Shown: one piece after another, positions 62,261 to 64,000 of the stretch
How positions within the stretch are numbered: position 1 is the first letter of the stretch
How the letters are laid out: every line of letters begins with the position of its first letter
Assembly (NCBI RefSeq): GCF_032852305.1
Contig: NZ_CP136594.1
Span: 496,001 to 560,000 of the forward strand
Source: Parasphingorhabdus sp. SCSIO 66989
Lineage (GTDB): Bacteria > Pseudomonadota > Alphaproteobacteria > Sphingomonadales > Sphingomonadaceae
Length of the DNA: 64,000 nt
Reading direction: 5' to 3'
Made by a program: the position numbers and the translations under genes
Notes under the pieces: model-generated
Databases searched by the model: none
What the model saw: only the letters and a program-made list of their open reading frames with translations
What the model was told of the DNA's origin: nothing

Positions 62261-62617
62261 ATGACACCCAAGCAGGTCGTTGAGAAATGGATTGCGCTGT
62301 TCAATGCCGGAGATGCTGATGGCCTTGCCGCGCTTTACCATGATGATGCCGTCAATCATCAGGTGACGGCTGAGCCGGTTGAGGGACGTGAGGCTATTCG
62401 CGCTATGTTTGCGGGCGAATTTGCCGCGGCCGATATGCACTGTATCGCTGAGGTGATTCATGAGGCGGGCGAAGTCGCGGTGCTGGAATGGCGCGATCCG
62501 CTGGGACTACGCGGCTGTGGGTTCTTCACCGTGCGCGATGGCAAGATCGCCTTTCAGCGCGGCTATTGGGATCGACTGAAATTCCTGAAGATGCACGGCC
62601 TTCCCATAGAGGATTAG
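62261..62617 (+). CDS. NTF2/SnoaL-like protein
   Basis: A 118-residue cone-fold protein: MTPKQVVEKWIALFNAGDAD, LAALYHDDAVNHQVTAEPVE, GREAIRAMFAGEF, and strands VAVLEWRDPLGLRGCGFFTV, then RDGKIAFQRGYWD. Many SnoaL-like proteins are isomerases, hydrolases or binding proteins; the reaction here is unknown. The frame runs upstream through a possible signal segment (MAVVLFIGFSLAGFSHICTA, from about 62173), so an exported longer form is possible. The AAGG before 62261 supports the short form. The 3' end overlaps msrA by 4 bp, convergently. Confidence 0.75.
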   Translation: MTPKQVVEKWIALFNAGDADGLAALYHDDAVNHQVTAEPVEGREAIRAMFAGEFAAADMHCIAEVIHEAGEVAVLEWRDPLGLRGCGFFTVRDGKIAFQRGYWDRLKFLKMHGLPIED

Positions 62618-63348
62618 CCGCGCACCGGTGTACGCCGATACCAGGCAGGAAACTTGGCTTTCAGATTGCGCACCTTAGGCTGGTCCCAACGCACGATATA
62701 GGGGTGCGACGGATTCTTGAACATAAAGTCCTGATGATAGGTTTCTGCAGGATAGAAGCCATTATAGCTCTCGACCTTGGTGACAATCGGCTTTGACCAG
62801 ATTTTCGCCGTTTTTAGCTGGTTGATATAGGCACTTGCCGCGCGGCGCTGTTCGGCATTGAGCGGCACAATCGCGTTGCGATAATGGCGACCGACATCGG
62901 GGCCCTGACGGTTTAGCTGCGTGGGATCGGCTGTGACCGAGAAGAATACGCGCAGCAAATCGGTATAGCGCACTTGTTTGGGATCATAGACAATGCGCAC
63001 GGCCTCGGCATGGCGGGTTTGTCCGCGCGAAACCAGGCTGTATTTGGCATTGGCTTTGGTACCGCCATGATAGCCGGACTTGACGCTGCGCACGCCTTTG
63101 ACATGGCTGAACACGCCCTCCACGCCCCAGAAACAACCTCCGGCGAAAACCGCGACCTGCAGATTTTTGCGCGATTCATTGGCGAGCGTGCGTGCAGCAG
63201 GCACGGTATAGGCGCGCTCTGCGGCAATAGCGGGTGAGCCGATCACCGCAGGCAGCGCGTGGTAAAGCCCAAAAGTGGCGCCGCCCGCTAAAACCAAGGT
63301 CAACAAGCGGGGCAGATATGTGCCTAGTTGCGGTCGTGGTTCAGCCAT
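62614..63348 (-). CDS. msrA: Peptide methionine sulfoxide reductase MsrA
   Basis: It repairs oxidised Met (S-sulfoxide). The 244-residue product has an N-terminal membrane or signal segment (LPRLLTLVLAGGATFGLYHA), so it probably works in the periplasm. The catalytic motif is VFAGGCFWGVEGVFSHVKGV with Cys72, followed by GVRSVKSGYHGG and YDPKQVRYTDLLRVFFSVTA. The C-terminal recycling Cys usual in cytosolic MsrA is absent, as in some short forms. It stands alone. Confidence 0.93.
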   Translation of the reverse strand: MAEPRPQLGTYLPRLLTLVLAGGATFGLYHALPAVIGSPAIAAERAYTVPAARTLANESRKNLQVAVFAGGCFWGVEGVFSHVKGVRSVKSGYHGGTKANAKYSLVSRGQTRHAEAVRIVYDPKQVRYTDLLRVFFSVTADPTQLNRQGPDVGRHYRNAIVPLNAEQRRAASAYINQLKTAKIWSKPIVTKVESYNGFYPAETYHQDFMFKNPSHPYIVRWDQPKVRNLKAKFPAWYRRTPVRG

Positions 63349-63415
63349 GAAGCTCTACCTTCACATCTTGGTTATCTGAAACCGGGCCAATGTGTCGCCC
63401 GAGAATCAACACGAA

Positions 63416-63574
63416 TCAGGAAAGGTGATCGTGCACTTCGCTGAAGGCTGAAGCAATGTCCGAGCGGATATCGGCTCGTGTTTCGCTGGGCTGTGCAGCG
63501 AGCAGCAGAATAGCGCCGAGGCCAAAGCCCATGGCGAAATTGCGGAAAAGGTCGGATTTGAGGAAACTGGCCAT
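63416..63574 (-). CDS. Small membrane-anchored hypothetical protein
   Basis: Fifty-two residues from the Met at 63574: one hydrophobic segment (LFRNFAMGFGLGAILLLAAQ) and a short polar tail (RSDIASAFSEVHDHLS). The longer frame to 63622 has an unlikely basic leader. It lies upstream of msrA on the same strand and may share its transcript. Similar small membrane proteins of unknown role are common in this group. Confidence 0.55.
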   Translation of the reverse strand: MASFLKSDLFRNFAMGFGLGAILLLAAQPSETRADIRSDIASAFSEVHDHLS

Positions 63575-63830
63575 CTTCAATCTATCTTTCAGTTCATGTC
63601 TTGCCCAACAGCGTTTCCCCATGTTTCGCTGCCGGATCGGCTCTGGTTACAGGACCAGTGTTTTTCCAAATCCCTCTCACTGGTCCAAGTCGCCCTAATC
63701 GGCTTCACCCTAATGCAATGTGAACAAGCGCACAGTTTCGGGTCAATTGCCAGACAACAGCCTGCAAATGGGGATAGAATGGTAAAAAGCCAATTAAGAT
63801 TGGCTTGAATATGGACAAAAATTGCTTTGT

Positions 63831-64000
63831 TCAGGCGACCAGCTTGGCAGCAAGCAATCCGCGTACTGAATTGCCGAGAAAGAATCCGTTGTTGAGATCG
63901 CTGGCGGAGATATCGCTTTCAAGCGCCCGGCCTTGTGCGAGCATTTCGGCGCGCAATATCCCTGGCAACACACCCCGGTCCAGTGGCGGGGTGATGAGCA
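63831..64000 (-). CDS. Aminodeoxychorismate lyase (PabC) type protein, 3' end only
   Basis: The visible 55 or so C-terminal residues read LITPPLDRGVLPGILRAEML, then LNNGFFLGNSVRGLLAAKLV and the stop. These are the pyridoxal-phosphate class IV aminotransferase signatures of PabC or of PabB-PabC fusions, in p-aminobenzoate (folate) synthesis. The gene continues beyond the right edge of the window. A hairpin AGCCAA-TTAAGA-TTGGCT (63788-63805) lies downstream and may be its terminator. Confidence 0.85.
   Translation of the reverse strand, partial: LITPPLDRGVLPGILRAEMLAQGRALESDISASDLNNGFFLGNSVRGLLAAKLVA

Overview
The window looks like part of an alphaproteobacterial chromosome, most likely Sphingomonadales. 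The evidence is popZ beside valS, a BamF (DUF3035) lipoprotein, an alphaproteobacterial TIGR02186 protein next to a TauE/SafE permease, many secreted S9 peptidases, and moderately high GC. The genus cannot be fixed from the sequence alone. All calls come from reading the sequence; no database search was run.

Positions 1-18,400 are accessory. A Fic protein gene with a striking five-copy promoter repeat and a ribbon-helix-helix protein gene come first. Then follows a segment of about 12.5 kb (about 2,062-14,597) flanked by diverged 125-bp inverted repeats. It carries a complete type II-C CRISPR-Cas locus: a 19-repeat array, cas2, cas1, cas9, and a tracrRNA just upstream of cas9. Behind it lies a full plasmid maintenance block: iterons, RPA-type repA, parB, a ParE/ParD-like toxin-antitoxin pair, parA, and three parS-like palindromes. 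The simplest reading is a CRISPR-bearing plasmid replicon integrated into the chromosome. To its right, 14,600-17,700 holds a strongly structured RNA, three unknown small genes, an Rhs remnant and a decayed IS110-type transposase.

Positions 18,400-46,500 are mostly chromosomal core: an alpha/beta hydrolase, TPR, SIMPL, glyoxalase, DUF885 and nhaA genes; a membrane glycosyltransferase pair; TauE/SafE plus TIGR02186; a HerA-like ATPase; queE; valS; an enoyl-CoA hydratase and S9 peptidase pair; popZ; a TolC-type channel; a Pcm-like protein; tRNA-Cys; a second S9 peptidase; and the beta-oxidation pair thiolase plus FadB-like fusion.

Positions 46,500-58,040 carry two inverted MITE-like elements around a 2OG-oxygenase-like gene and a TIGR03084 gene, then gpmA, the run purE-purK-folA-ribF-ileS-lspA-bamF, and an IS630-type element. 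ileS contains an in-frame palindromic repeat insertion. Positions 58,040-64,000 hold an HxlR regulator and a divergent thioesterase sharing a perfect operator-like palindrome, dxs, a Fur/Zur-type regulator, an NTF2-like protein, msrA and the 3' end of a pabC-type gene.

Functionally, cas9, cas1, cas2, tracrRNA and the array look intact and should form an adaptive immune system. The Rep/Par/TA block would have maintained its carrier replicon. The core genes cover translation (valS, ileS, tRNA-Cys), purine and folate synthesis, isoprenoid synthesis and fatty acid degradation.
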